From Streptomyces sp. NBC_01476 (lineage in GTDB: Bacteria; Actinomycetota; Actinomycetes; Streptomycetales; Streptomycetaceae), in assembly GCF_036227265.1 (NCBI RefSeq), contig NZ_CP109446.1, forward strand, positions 5,896,001 through 5,960,000: 64,000 nt of DNA, read 5' to 3'. Both the position numbers and the translations under genes were made by a program. This document shows positions 51,466-60,530 of the stretch, piece by piece (within the stretch, counting starts at the first letter, position 1; each line of letters opens with the position of its first letter). The notes under the pieces were generated by a model. That model had not been told where the DNA came from and did no database searches. It saw only the letters and a program-made list of their open reading frames with translations.

Positions 51466-52004
51466 ACATCTGTGTCTTCCTGTCGGCCGCCGAACTCAGT
51501 GAGCAGTACACCGTGCCGGCCAGGGAGTTCGGCAAGCTGATCGGTGCCGGCGGCCACACCCTGGTGTGGGGCGGCTCCGACTCCGGGCTGATGAAGGTCG
51601 TCGCGGACGGTGCCCAGGAGGCCGGCGGCCGGCTGGTCGGGATCTCGGTGGAGTTCCTGCACCACGTGGCCCGGCCGAACGCCGACGAGATGGTGATCGC
51701 GCGGGACCTCGCGCACCGCAAGGCCGAACTGCTGCTCCGCTCCGACGCGATCGTGATCATGGTCGGCGGCACCGGCACGCTCGACGAGGCCACCGAGATC
51801 CTGGAGCTGCGCAAGCACGGGCTGCACGCGAAGCCCGTCGTCCTGCTCAACACCGCCGGTTTCTACGACGGGCTCAAGCAGCAGTTCCGCCGGATGGAGG
51901 CCGAGGGCTTCCTGCCGCTGCCGCTCTCCGAGATGGTGTACTTCGCCGAGGACGGCCAGGCGGCCCTGACCTATCTGACGAACTACGTCCAGGAGCAGCG
52001 GTGA
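51462..52004 (+). CDS. LOG family protein (putative nucleoside 5'-monophosphate phosphoribohydrolase)
   Basis: A 180-residue LOG (TIGR00730-like) protein with the Rossmann-like pattern GGSDSGLMKVVADGAQEAGG and MVGGTGTLDEATEILEL, the PGGxGTxxE equivalent with Val in place of Pro. Family enzymes release cytokinin-type bases or cleave AMP/NMPs; in bacteria the physiological role is often uncertain. ATG 51462 overlaps the mnmA stop (ATGA) and its own stop overlaps the SDR start (GTGA), so the three proteins are made in a coupled way. Confidence 0.88.
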   Translation: MNICVFLSAAELSEQYTVPAREFGKLIGAGGHTLVWGGSDSGLMKVVADGAQEAGGRLVGISVEFLHHVARPNADEMVIARDLAHRKAELLLRSDAIVIMVGGTGTLDEATEILELRKHGLHAKPVVLLNTAGFYDGLKQQFRRMEAEGFLPLPLSEMVYFAEDGQAALTYLTNYVQEQR

Positions 52005-52690
52005 GCGTGCACCTCGTCACCGGCGCGGGTTCGGGTATCGGCGCGGCGGTCGCAGGCCGCTTGCTGGAGCGCGGCGACGAGCTGTGGCTGCTGGCGCGGG
52101 ACGCCGGCCGCGCCAGGGAGCTGGCCGGGCGCTTCCCCGGCGCGAAGACGCTGGTCGGCGATCTCGCGGAGCCGGCCCGGCTGTCCTGGGCGCTGGGCCA
52201 CCAGTCGCCGCCGGACCGGCTGGACTCGCTGCTGCACGTGGCCGGCGTCGTCGAACTCGGGCCGGTCGGTGATCTCACGCCGAAGATCTGGCAGGAGACG
52301 CTCGCGGTGAATCTGATCGGACCGGCCGAGCTGACCCGCCTGCTGCTGCCCCAGCTCCGGCTCTCCCGCGGCCACGTCGTCATGGTCAACTCCGGCGCGG
52401 GCCTGTCCGCGTCCCCCGAGTGGTCGGCGTACGCCGCCAGCAAGCACGGCCTGAAGGCCCTGGCGGACTCGCTGCGCGGCGAGGAGCACGCCAACGGCGT
52501 CCGGGTCACCACGGTCTACCCGGGCCGCACCGCAACCCCCATGCAGCAGAAGGTCCACCGGCAGGAGGGCGCGGCCTATGACGCGTCCCGCTGGATCGAC
52601 CCCGCGTCGGTGGCGACCGCCGTCCTCACCGCTCTCGACCTTCCCCGCGACGCGGAACTCACCGACCTCACGGTCCGCCCCGGCCACTGA
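52001..52690 (+). CDS. Short-chain dehydrogenase/reductase
   Basis: A 229-residue classical SDR with TGAGSGIG (about 7-14), HVAGV in place of NNAG, Ser in MVNSGAG and YAASK as the catalytic Tyr and Lys. The late PGRTATPM segment is also typical. Substrate unknown. GTG 52001 overlaps the LOG gene stop and AGGAG lies five bases upstream. Last gene of the mnmA unit. Confidence 0.9.
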   Translation: MSVHLVTGAGSGIGAAVAGRLLERGDELWLLARDAGRARELAGRFPGAKTLVGDLAEPARLSWALGHQSPPDRLDSLLHVAGVVELGPVGDLTPKIWQETLAVNLIGPAELTRLLLPQLRLSRGHVVMVNSGAGLSASPEWSAYAASKHGLKALADSLRGEEHANGVRVTTVYPGRTATPMQQKVHRQEGAAYDASRWIDPASVATAVLTALDLPRDAELTDLTVRPGH

Positions 52691-52885
52691 TCCGGCGCCC
52701 GCCCACGGCCGGGCGGGCGGGCGCGGCGGGTTCGCCGGCGCCCGGGTCCGGTCGTCCGGTCGTCCGGTCTCCGTCGTCCGGGCGGGTGGATCCGCTGCCG
52801 AGACTTTGGCATATGAGAAGTTCGTCCGCTTTTCCCGCGTAGCGTCGGCCGCGCCACCACCGCGATCCGAGGGAGCGGACCGACC

Positions 52886-54112
52886 ATGGCGTCAGCCACC
52901 GCAGAGGCCGCCCGGCGGGGCGTCGGCGGGGCGCGGCCCGGCCTCCGCAGCCGCGGTGAGGCCGCGCTGCGGCTCGCCGGACCCGCCCTGCTCGGCTACG
53001 CGGCGGCCCGCCTCCTCGGCATCGGACTCCTGACCTACCTGGCCGGGCGGCGCGGCGAGTCCCCCGGCACGGTGCTCTACGGATCCTGGGACGCCCGCTG
53101 GTACCAGATGGTCGCCGAGCACGGCTACGACCGCGCGGTCACCGGCACCCCGCACACCTGGCACGCCTGGAGCAACCTCGCCTTCTTCCCGCTCTACCCG
53201 TGGCTGTGCCGCGCCGCCGACGCCGTACTCCCGCTCGGCATCGCCAGGTCCTCCTGGCTGGTCTCGCTGGACGCCTCCTTCGCCGCCGCCTGGCTGATCT
53301 TCCTCGTCGGCAACCGGCTCCACGGCCGGCGGACCGGCACCGTGCTCGCCGTGCTCTGGGGCTGCCTGCCGCACGCGGTGGTGGAGAGCATGGCCTACAC
53401 CGAGTCGCTCTTCACCGCGCTGTGCGCCGCCGCGCTCCACCTGGCGCTCGGCCGGCACTGGGTACGGGCCGGCCTCTTCGCGGCGCTCGCCGGGCTGACC
53501 CGCCCCACCGGCGTCGCCGTCGCCGCCGCGATCTCGCTCACCGCCGGCCTCGCCGCCCTGCGCGGCCTGCGCGAGCGCACCGCGGGCCGGCCGTGGTGGC
53601 AGCCGGTGTGGCGGCCCGCGCTCGGCGCTCTGCTCGCCCCCACCGGCTGGCCGGCGTTCGTCGCCTGGGTGGGGCTGCGGCTGCACCGCGCGGACGGGTA
53701 CTTCGCGGTGCAGGAGGCGTGGGGGAACCGCCTCAGCAAAGGCGGCTATCTGCTGCGCCGGATCCGCTGGGTCTTCCTCGGCCAGCGGGGCGGCGAGGTA
53801 CCCGTGGCGTATGTCGTGGTGACCCTCGTGGTCGTCGCCTCCTTCGCGCTGGGCGCGCTCTGCCTCGCGCAGCGCCAGCCGCTGCCGCTGCTGGTCTTCA
53901 GCATGGCGCTGCTGGCCGTCCTCACCTTCGGCAAGGGCGCCTACATCGCCCGCGCCCGCTTCCTGCTCCCTGGTTTCCCGCTGCTCGTCCCGGTGGCCCG
54001 GGCGCTGGCCCGCACCCACATCCGCACCATCGCGTACACCCTGTCCGCCGCCGCCGTCGCCTCGGCGGTCTACGGCGTCCACCTCTCCCTGATCTGGAAC
54101 GGCCCGCCCTGA
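52886..54112 (+). CDS. PIG-V-like mannosyltransferase family protein (GT-C membrane enzyme)
   Basis: A 408-residue membrane protein with about eight to ten hydrophobic helices. WDARWYQMVAEHGYD (about 70-84) is the DxxWY-type motif in the first extracytoplasmic loop of PIG-V-like, GT-C fold mannosyltransferases, followed by FFPLYPWL and ESLFTALCAAALH, TRPTGV. It probably transfers mannose from a polyprenyl-phosphate donor to a cell-surface acceptor. ATG 52886 has GAGGGA about eleven bases upstream. It stands alone between the mnmA unit and the MetE-like gene. Confidence 0.82.
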   Translation: MASATAEAARRGVGGARPGLRSRGEAALRLAGPALLGYAAARLLGIGLLTYLAGRRGESPGTVLYGSWDARWYQMVAEHGYDRAVTGTPHTWHAWSNLAFFPLYPWLCRAADAVLPLGIARSSWLVSLDASFAAAWLIFLVGNRLHGRRTGTVLAVLWGCLPHAVVESMAYTESLFTALCAAALHLALGRHWVRAGLFAALAGLTRPTGVAVAAAISLTAGLAALRGLRERTAGRPWWQPVWRPALGALLAPTGWPAFVAWVGLRLHRADGYFAVQEAWGNRLSKGGYLLRRIRWVFLGQRGGEVPVAYVVVTLVVVASFALGALCLAQRQPLPLLVFSMALLAVLTFGKGAYIARARFLLPGFPLLVPVARALARTHIRTIAYTLSAAAVASAVYGVHLSLIWNGPP

Positions 54113-54170
54113 GAGCCGACGCCGGGCGGCCGGCGGCCCGCACCCGGCAGAAGGGCGGCGGAGCGTCTCG

Positions 54171-54176
54171 TACTCT
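54171..54176 (+). promoter_or_regulatory. -10 element of the MetE-like gene
   Basis: TACTCT ends seven bases before GTG 54183, and no ribosome site precedes that codon. The spacing equals that seen at mnmA and points to a leaderless transcript starting at the GTG. Confidence 0.5.
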
Positions 54177-54182
54177 TCCCGG

Positions 54183-55193
54183 GTGAGCAACGAAGCTGAG
54201 TTCAAGCTGCCCGAAGGCGCCGCGACCGGGGTCGGCTCCCTGCCCGGAACCGACGCGCGGGAGGCGGCGCGGGTCGCGGTGGAGGCCACCGGCGACTTCC
54301 CGTTCCTGCCGGAGCTGCCCGCGCGCGGGCCCGGCGCGGACATGATCGGGCGGACGCTCGGGATGCTGGTCGAGCTGTACGCGCGGGTGGAGCCGAGCGG
54401 CTGGCGCTTCGGCGACCGGCCCGGGCGGGACACCAAGCGGGCCAGGGCGTGGCTGGGGGAGGACCTGGACGCGCTGGAGGAGTTCACCCAAGGGTACGAA
54501 GGACCGCTGAAGGTGCAGGCGGTCGGGCCGTGGACGCTGGCCGCGAGCGTCGAGACGCGGAACGGCGAGGCCGCGCTGCGCGACCCCGGCGCCTACCGCG
54601 ACCTGCGCGGATCACTCGCCGAGGGCATCGGGCTGCACCTGGCCGACCTGGCCCGGCGGGTGCCCGCCGGACGGCTGGTCCTGCAGCTCGACGAACCGCT
54701 GCTGACCGATGTGCTGACCGGCCGGGTCAGGACCGCCAGCGGCTACCGGACCTACCGGTCGGTCGACAGGACCGTGGTCGAGTCGGGGCTGCGGGAGCTG
54801 ATCGAGGCCGCCGGCGTCCCGGTGATCGTGCACTCCTGCGCCGCCGACGTCCCCTTCACCCTGCTGCGCCGGGCCGGCGCGGCGGGCCTCTCCTTCGACT
54901 TCTCCTTGCTCACCGAACGTGACTGGGACGCCTTCGGTGAGGCCGCGGAGGGCGGCACCGCCCTCTTCGCCGGTGTCGTGCCGGGCCTGGACTCAGAATT
55001 GTCGGACCCTGCCGGTAGCGTCAGTGGTGTTCGGGCGCTGTGGCGCAGGCTGGGACTGGCACCGGGGGCGTTGGGGTCCTCCGTGGCCGTCACCCCGGCC
55101 TGCGGTCTGGCGGGGGCCTCGCCGGCCTATGCCCGTGCCGCCCTGGTGCACTGCGCGAAGGCGGCACGCTCGCTCGTCGACAACCCTGAGTGA
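54183..55193 (+). CDS. Cobalamin-independent methionine synthase C-terminal-like protein
   Basis: A 336-residue barrel protein of the MetE/uroporphyrinogen decarboxylase superfamily, less than half the length of full MetE and without its N-terminal barrel. It starts with TGVGSLPGTD and keeps zinc-binding residues His and Cys in VIVHSCAADVPF and a late Cys in TPACGLAGASP. The MetE counterpart transfers a methyl group to homocysteine. A short form may use another methyl donor; in streptomycetes it is annotated simply as methionine synthase. It precedes ligA by 37 bp. Confidence 0.82.
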   Translation: MSNEAEFKLPEGAATGVGSLPGTDAREAARVAVEATGDFPFLPELPARGPGADMIGRTLGMLVELYARVEPSGWRFGDRPGRDTKRARAWLGEDLDALEEFTQGYEGPLKVQAVGPWTLAASVETRNGEAALRDPGAYRDLRGSLAEGIGLHLADLARRVPAGRLVLQLDEPLLTDVLTGRVRTASGYRTYRSVDRTVVESGLRELIEAAGVPVIVHSCAADVPFTLLRRAGAAGLSFDFSLLTERDWDAFGEAAEGGTALFAGVVPGLDSELSDPAGSVSGVRALWRRLGLAPGALGSSVAVTPACGLAGASPAYARAALVHCAKAARSLVDNPE

Positions 55194-55230
55194 CGCCCTG
55201 AGCGACGCCTGACCGAGGAAGGACGGAATC

Positions 55231-57465
55231 GTGGCAGCCCTGGAGGACGCACAGCCCGCGGAGATCCCCGCCGAGGCCCGGGAGCGGCACGCCCGGCTGG
55301 CCGAGCAGATCGAGGAGCACCGCTTCCGTTACTACGTCAATGACGCACCGGTCGTCAGCGACGCCGACTTCGACAGGCTCCTGCGGCAGCTGGAAGCGCT
55401 GGAGGAGGAGCACCCGGGCCTGCGCACCCCCGACTCGCCCACCCAGAAGATCGCCGGGGCGTACGAAACCGAGTTCACCTCCGTCCAGCACCGCGAGCGC
55501 CTGCTGTCGCTGGACAACGCCTTCACCGACGAGGAACTCTCCACCTGGGCCGACCGGGTGGCCGCCGAGCTGGGCCCGCCGGACAACGACCGCAGCCCGT
55601 ACCACTTCCTGTGCGAGCTGAAGGTCGACGGCCTCGCCGTCAACCTCACCTACGAGAACGGCCGGCTGACCCGCGCCGCCACCCGCGGCGACGGCCGCAC
55701 CGGCGAGGACATCACCCCCAACGTGCGGACCATCACCGGCATCCCCGACCGGCTGGCCGGCGACAAGGTGCCCGAACTGGTGGAGATCCGCGGCGAGGTC
55801 TACTTCCCCGGCGAGAAGTTCGAGGAGCTGAACGCCCGGCTGGTCGAGGGCGGCGACAAGCCCTTCGCCAACCCGCGGAACGCGGCGGCCGGTTCACTGC
55901 GGCAGAAGGACCCCCGGATCACCGCGGGCCGCCCGCTGCGGATGGTGGTGCACGGCATCGGCGCCCGCCAGGGCTTCACCATCGACTGCCAGTCGCACGC
56001 CTATGAACTGCTGCACGCATGGGGCCTGCCCACCGCCCGCCACAACAAGGTGGTCGGCTCGCTCGACGAGGTGCGGGAGTTCATCACCTACTACGGCGAG
56101 CACCGGCACGACGTCGAGCACGAGATCGACGGCGTGGTGGTCAAGGTCGACGAGATCCCGCTGCAGGGCCGGCTCGGCTCCACCTCCCGGGCACCGCGCT
56201 GGGCCATCGCCTGGAAGTACGCGCCCGAGGAGGTCAACACCAAGCTGGTGGAGATCCGGGTCGGCGTCGGCCGCACCGGCCGCGTCACCCCGTACGCGGT
56301 GGTGGAGCCGGTGACGGTGGCCGGCTCCGAGGTCGAGTTCGCCACCCTGCACAACCAGGAGGTCGTCAAGAAGAAGGGCGTCCTCATCGGCGACACCGTG
56401 GTGCTGCGCAAGGCCGGTGACGTGATCCCGGAGATCCTCGGCCCGGTGGCGGACCTGCGGGACGGCAGCGAGCGGGAGTTCGTGATGCCCGCCGAGTGCC
56501 CCGAGTGCCACACCCCGCTGCAGCCCATGAAAGAGGGGGACATCGACCTGCGGTGCCCCAACGCCCGCACCTGCCCCGCCCAGTTGCGCGAGCGGCTCTA
56601 CTACCTCGCCGGCCGCCGCTGCCTGGACATCGAGGCGTTCGGATATGTGGCGGCCACCGCGCTCACCCAGCCGCTGGAGCCGCAGAAGCCCCCGCTGGAG
56701 AACGAGGGCGACCTCTTCGGCCTGAAGATCGAGGAACTGCTGCCGATCCGCTCCTACGTCCTGGACCAGGACACCGGCCTGCCCAAACGCGACCCGGAGA
56801 CCGGCGAGCCGAAGACCGTCACCTTCTTCGCCAACCAGAAGGGCGAGGCGAAGAAGAACGCGCTGGCCATGCTGGAGAACATCCAGGCCGCCAAGGACCG
56901 CCCGCTGGCCCGGATCATCACCGGTCTGTCGATCCGCCATGTCGGCCCGGTCGCGGCCGAGGCGCTGGCCCGCGAATTCCGCGACCTGGACCGGATCAGG
57001 AACGCCGAGGAGGCGGAACTCGCCGCCGTCGACGGTGTCGGGGCGACCATCGCCGCGTCGGTGAAGCAGTGGTTCACCGAGGACTGGCATCTGGAGATCA
57101 TCGAGAAGTGGCGGGCCGCCGGGGTGACGTTCACCGAGGAGGGTTCGGACGAAGGGCCGAGGCCACTCGAAGGGGTGACGGTGGTGGTCACCGGAACGCT
57201 GACCGGGCATACCCGGGATGGCGCAAAAGAGGCCCTGGGCAGCAGAGGCGCGAAAGTCACCAGCGCGGTTTCCAAGAAAACGGACTTCGTGGTGGTCGGG
57301 GACAACCCCGGCTCAAAGTACGACAAGGCAGTACAGCTGAAGGTGCCGGTCCTGGACGAGGAAGGCTTCGAGGTGCTGCTCGGGCAGGGCGCAGACGCCG
57401 CGCGGGAGCGCGCGGTGAATCCGGTGGAATCCGCAGCAGAAGAAGAGGCGAATCCAGCGGAATAA
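55231..57465 (+). CDS. ligA: NAD-dependent DNA ligase
   Basis: The 744-residue ligase seals nicks during replication and repair with NAD as cofactor. The adenylated lysine is Lys131 in CELKVDGLAVN. The nucleotidyltransferase motifs GDGRTGEDIT and EIRGEVYF and the OB-fold are present. The zinc finger uses CPECHTPL and CPNARTCP, then come helix-hairpin-helix repeats (LSIRHVGPVAAEALA, VDGVGATIAASV). A BRCT domain (about 645-725, LEGVTVVVTGTLTG) completes it. GTG 55231 has AAGGACGG upstream. The last 20 residues are an acidic tail. Confidence 0.97.
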   Translation: MAALEDAQPAEIPAEARERHARLAEQIEEHRFRYYVNDAPVVSDADFDRLLRQLEALEEEHPGLRTPDSPTQKIAGAYETEFTSVQHRERLLSLDNAFTDEELSTWADRVAAELGPPDNDRSPYHFLCELKVDGLAVNLTYENGRLTRAATRGDGRTGEDITPNVRTITGIPDRLAGDKVPELVEIRGEVYFPGEKFEELNARLVEGGDKPFANPRNAAAGSLRQKDPRITAGRPLRMVVHGIGARQGFTIDCQSHAYELLHAWGLPTARHNKVVGSLDEVREFITYYGEHRHDVEHEIDGVVVKVDEIPLQGRLGSTSRAPRWAIAWKYAPEEVNTKLVEIRVGVGRTGRVTPYAVVEPVTVAGSEVEFATLHNQEVVKKKGVLIGDTVVLRKAGDVIPEILGPVADLRDGSEREFVMPAECPECHTPLQPMKEGDIDLRCPNARTCPAQLRERLYYLAGRRCLDIEAFGYVAATALTQPLEPQKPPLENEGDLFGLKIEELLPIRSYVLDQDTGLPKRDPETGEPKTVTFFANQKGEAKKNALAMLENIQAAKDRPLARIITGLSIRHVGPVAAEALAREFRDLDRIRNAEEAELAAVDGVGATIAASVKQWFTEDWHLEIIEKWRAAGVTFTEEGSDEGPRPLEGVTVVVTGTLTGHTRDGAKEALGSRGAKVTSAVSKKTDFVVVGDNPGSKYDKAVQLKVPVLDEEGFEVLLGQGADAARERAVNPVESAAEEEANPAE

Positions 57466-57682
57466 CCCGAACATGTCACCCGATCGGCCCATATCAGAAT
57501 ACGGTGATTGCCCTGCTCCCATTCGGGCAATGGCAGCGGATCGGTGCCCGAGGGGGCGTCTTCCGGCCTACTGTTGAGGAGCGCGCCCGCCGGGAACCAA
57601 CCTTGCAGCCGGCCGGGAGGCCGGGGCCGAGGGCTCCGGCGTGGCGGGTCACCTGCGTCACCAGGCTGGGAGAGGGACGGGC

Positions 57683-59827
57683 ATGGAAGCGACGGAGAGC
57701 GCCGGAGGGGTGCCGCTGGCCGGCAGCCCACCCGTGCCCGTACTCCCCGCGGTCCCCCGGCCCTTCCTCCGCATGGCCGTACCGGCAGTGGCCGCAGGCG
57801 CGCTGACGGTCTGTGTGATCCGGATGCTGCACCACGGCAGTGCGCTCTTCCCCGGCGGCACCATCGGCTGGGCCTTCGCCGTACTCACCGGGATCATCGT
57901 CGGCCATCTGGTGGCCATGGGCCGCGACCGGTGGTGGGGCGGCACCGGCTCCGGCGCCGCCCTCACGCTGGCGGTACTGCTGCTCTACGGCTGGGTGCCC
58001 GCCGTGCTGGTCAGCCTCGCGGTGGTGCTGCTGGTCGGCGCCGCCCGCCGGCACCGGTGGCGGCAGGCCGCGCTGCACGCCGCCATCGACATCCTCGGCA
58101 TCGGGGCCGGCGCGGTCGTCCTCGACCTCTTCGGTGCCCACCCCTCGGTGGAGAACCCGTGGCGGCCCGACGAGTGGACCCCGTCCGCCACCGGCATCAT
58201 CGTCGTCGCCGCGCTGGCGTACCTGGCCGGCACCCGGGCGCTGCTGTGGTGGACCTTCGCCCCGCGCGGCGGCGGACTGCCGACCGTGGCCAGGACCGCG
58301 CTGCTGCGGCAGGGCATGGTGGGCGGCGCGCTGCTCGGCATCGCACCGCTGATCCTGGTGGTCGGCTGCGACCGGCCGCTGCTGCTCCCGCTCTTCGCGG
58401 TGCCGCTGATCGCGCTGGACTCCACGATGTGGATCGCGCATGCCCGCGCCGAGGAGCAGTTGCGCGACCCGCTGACCGGCCTGCCCAACCGCCAGTGGCT
58501 GCTGGAGCGGGCGTGGAGCGCCCTCGACACCGCGCAGGAGAAAGGCGAGCGGGTCGCCCTGGTGCTGATCGACCTGGACAAGTTCCGCTCGGTCAACGAC
58601 ACGCTCGGGCATCTGGCCGGTGACCGCCTGCTGCTGCAGATCGCCGACCGGCTGCGCCTCGCGCTGCCGCGGGGCGCGGAGGCGGCCCGGCTCGGCGGGG
58701 ACGAGTTCGCGGTGCTGCTGCCCAGTTGCGACTCTCCGACCCGGGCGCAGCGGGTGGCCAGGGCACTGGTGGCGGCCCTCGGGTCACCGCTCAGCCTGGA
58801 CGGACTGACCCTGGAGCTGGAGGCCAGCGCCGGGGTCGCGGTCTTCCCCGACCACGCGGTCGACGCGGAAGGGCTGCTGCGGCGGGCGGACGTGGCGATG
58901 TACCAGGCGAAGCGGGACCGCAGCGGCGCCGAGGTGTACGAGGCGAAGCGGGACGCCAACACGCCCGACCGGCTCGGGCTGCTGGGGGATCTGCGCAGGG
59001 CGCTGGACTCCGGGCAGGTCGAACTCCACTACCAGCCGAAGGTCCGCTTCGACGGGCAGGTGGCCGGGCTGGAGGCGCTGGTGCGGTGGGTGCATCCGGA
59101 GCGGGGGCGGGTGAACCCGGAGGAGTTCATCGGCATGGCCGAGACGTCCGGGCTGATGCCGCAGCTCACGGAGTACGTGCTGGAGACGGCGCTGGCGCAG
59201 ATCGCCAAGTGGCGGGCGATGGGGCTCGATGTGCCGGTCGCGGTGAATGTGTCGCCGCGCGACGTGCACAGTCCGGGGTTCGCCGGGGCGGTCGCCGCGC
59301 GGCTGGCGCGGCATCAAGTGCCGCCGGGATCACTGCAGTTGGAAATCACCGAAACGGTTCTCCTGGAGGATCCGCAGCAGGCCGCGGACACGCTCAACGG
59401 GTTGACCGGGCACGGCGTGAAGATGTCGCTCGACGACTTCGGGACCGGGTACTCCTCGCTGGTGCATCTGCGGCGGCTGCCGGTGAGCGAGCTGAAGATC
59501 GACCGGTCGTTCGTGGCCCGGCTGGTCATCGACCCGGAGGACGCGGAGATCGTCCGCTGCACGATCGACCTGGCGCACTCGCTGGGGCTCCTCGTCGTCG
59601 CGGAGGGCGTCGAGGACGACGAGACGTGGGAGCGGCTGCGGGAGCTGCGGTGCGATGCGGTGCAGGGGTGGCTGGTCGCCGCGGCGATGCCGCCGGACGA
59701 GGCCACGGCGTGGCTCCGTGCCCGCGGCACCCGCGGCTGGCAGCGCCCCGCCCTCCTCCCCCCGCCCGAGCCCGAACCCGAACACGCCCCCATAGCCGAC
59801 GCCCGCCCCTCCGCCCGCCCCACCTAG
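57683..59827 (+). CDS. rmdB: Membrane GGDEF-EAL cyclic di-GMP enzyme (RmdB-like)
   Basis: A 714-residue protein with about six hydrophobic helices in the first 260 residues. The GGDEF domain (about 280-430) has an intact LGGDEFAVLLP motif but no RxxD inhibitory site five residues before it. The EAL domain (about 440-690) keeps EALVRW, NVSPRD, EITETVLLED, LDDFGTGYSS, ELKIDRSFV, VAEGVED and VQGW, so the phosphodiesterase site looks complete. A gene of this layout directly after ligA corresponds to RmdB of S. coelicolor, a c-di-GMP phosphodiesterase affecting development. ATG 57683 follows GAGAGGGA. A Pro-rich tail ends the protein. Confidence 0.88.
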   Translation: MEATESAGGVPLAGSPPVPVLPAVPRPFLRMAVPAVAAGALTVCVIRMLHHGSALFPGGTIGWAFAVLTGIIVGHLVAMGRDRWWGGTGSGAALTLAVLLLYGWVPAVLVSLAVVLLVGAARRHRWRQAALHAAIDILGIGAGAVVLDLFGAHPSVENPWRPDEWTPSATGIIVVAALAYLAGTRALLWWTFAPRGGGLPTVARTALLRQGMVGGALLGIAPLILVVGCDRPLLLPLFAVPLIALDSTMWIAHARAEEQLRDPLTGLPNRQWLLERAWSALDTAQEKGERVALVLIDLDKFRSVNDTLGHLAGDRLLLQIADRLRLALPRGAEAARLGGDEFAVLLPSCDSPTRAQRVARALVAALGSPLSLDGLTLELEASAGVAVFPDHAVDAEGLLRRADVAMYQAKRDRSGAEVYEAKRDANTPDRLGLLGDLRRALDSGQVELHYQPKVRFDGQVAGLEALVRWVHPERGRVNPEEFIGMAETSGLMPQLTEYVLETALAQIAKWRAMGLDVPVAVNVSPRDVHSPGFAGAVAARLARHQVPPGSLQLEITETVLLEDPQQAADTLNGLTGHGVKMSLDDFGTGYSSLVHLRRLPVSELKIDRSFVARLVIDPEDAEIVRCTIDLAHSLGLLVVAEGVEDDETWERLRELRCDAVQGWLVAAAMPPDEATAWLRARGTRGWQRPALLPPPEPEPEHAPIADARPSARPT

Positions 59828-59841
59828 CCCCCCGGCGGGCC

Positions 59842-59937
59842 CGCCCCCTTGCCCCGCCGCCGCGGCGGGACGCGGATCGTGCCTTGCCGGCGGTGCCGAA
59901 CCGGCGGCCAGCGGGTTGCGGTCCGCCGGACACCGCC
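59842..59937. repeat. Copy 1 of a 96-bp direct repeat
   Basis: This stretch recurs at 60032-60128 with only a few mismatches and one added base, 190 bp further on. It contains the palindrome CCGCCGCGGCGG and a GCCGG/CCGGC hairpin. A third copy of the palindrome, without the rest, lies near 59963. It starts 15 bp after the rmdB stop. Confidence 0.85.
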
Positions 59938-60031
59938 GGTTCCCGCGCCGTCGGCCGTCCCGCCGCCGCGGCGGAAAAACGGTTCCGGGCGTCGGCGCTC
60001 TTCACCCCGGGGGCTGCTGGGGGCGAGAGGG

Positions 60032-60128
60032 CGCCCCCTTGCTCCGCCGCCGCGGCGGGACGCGGATCGTGCCTTGCCGGCGGTGCCGAACCGGCGGCCA
60101 GCGGGGTCGCGGTCCGCCGGTCACCGCC
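60032..60128. repeat. Copy 2 of the 96-bp direct repeat
   Basis: Near-identical to 59842-59937. The pair fills most of the 403-bp gap between rmdB and gatC, and no gene was recognised there. The hairpins could terminate rmdB transcription; the duplication itself looks recent. Confidence 0.85.
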
Positions 60129-60179
60129 AGCGGCGGCGCGGCGGGGGAAAGCGGGTGCGGGGGGTTGGGGGTGGGAACG

Positions 60180-60185
60180 TAGGAT
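60180..60185 (+). promoter_or_regulatory. Candidate -10 element of the gat operon
   Basis: TAGGAT lies 45 bp before the gatC ATG. No good -35 partner was found, so this is a weak call. Confidence 0.35.
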
Positions 60186-60230
60186 TGAGTCGCACTGACG
60201 ACACCCAACCCCGCAGAGGATCGCAAACGC

Positions 60231-60530
60231 ATGCCTGGCATCACGCGCGAGGAAGTCGCCCACCTCGGGCGGCTCGCCCGGCTGGAGCTGTCCGGCGAAG
60301 AGTTGGACCACTTCGCACAGCAGCTCGACGACATCATCGGGGCGGTCGCCCGGGTATCGGAGGTGGCCGGGCAGGACGTGCCGCCGACCTCGCACCCGCT
60401 GCCGCTGACCAATGTGATGCGACCGGACACCGTACGGCCGTCCCTCACCCCGGAGCAGGCCCTGTCGGGCGCCCCCGCGCAGGAACAGCAGCGTTTCAAG
60501 GTCCCGCAGATCCTCGGGGAGGAGTCGTGA
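60231..60530 (+). CDS. gatC: Glutamyl-tRNA(Gln) amidotransferase subunit C
   Basis: The 99-residue subunit stabilises the GatA-GatB complex. ITREEVAHLGRLARLELSGEELDHFAQQLDDII and the C-terminal LRPDxVxPSLTPEQAL-like segment (MRPDTVRPSLTPEQAL) are family hallmarks. ATG 60231 starts the operon, with GAGGA about ten bases upstream. The stop overlaps the gatA start (GTGA). Confidence 0.95.
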   Translation: MPGITREEVAHLGRLARLELSGEELDHFAQQLDDIIGAVARVSEVAGQDVPPTSHPLPLTNVMRPDTVRPSLTPEQALSGAPAQEQQRFKVPQILGEES

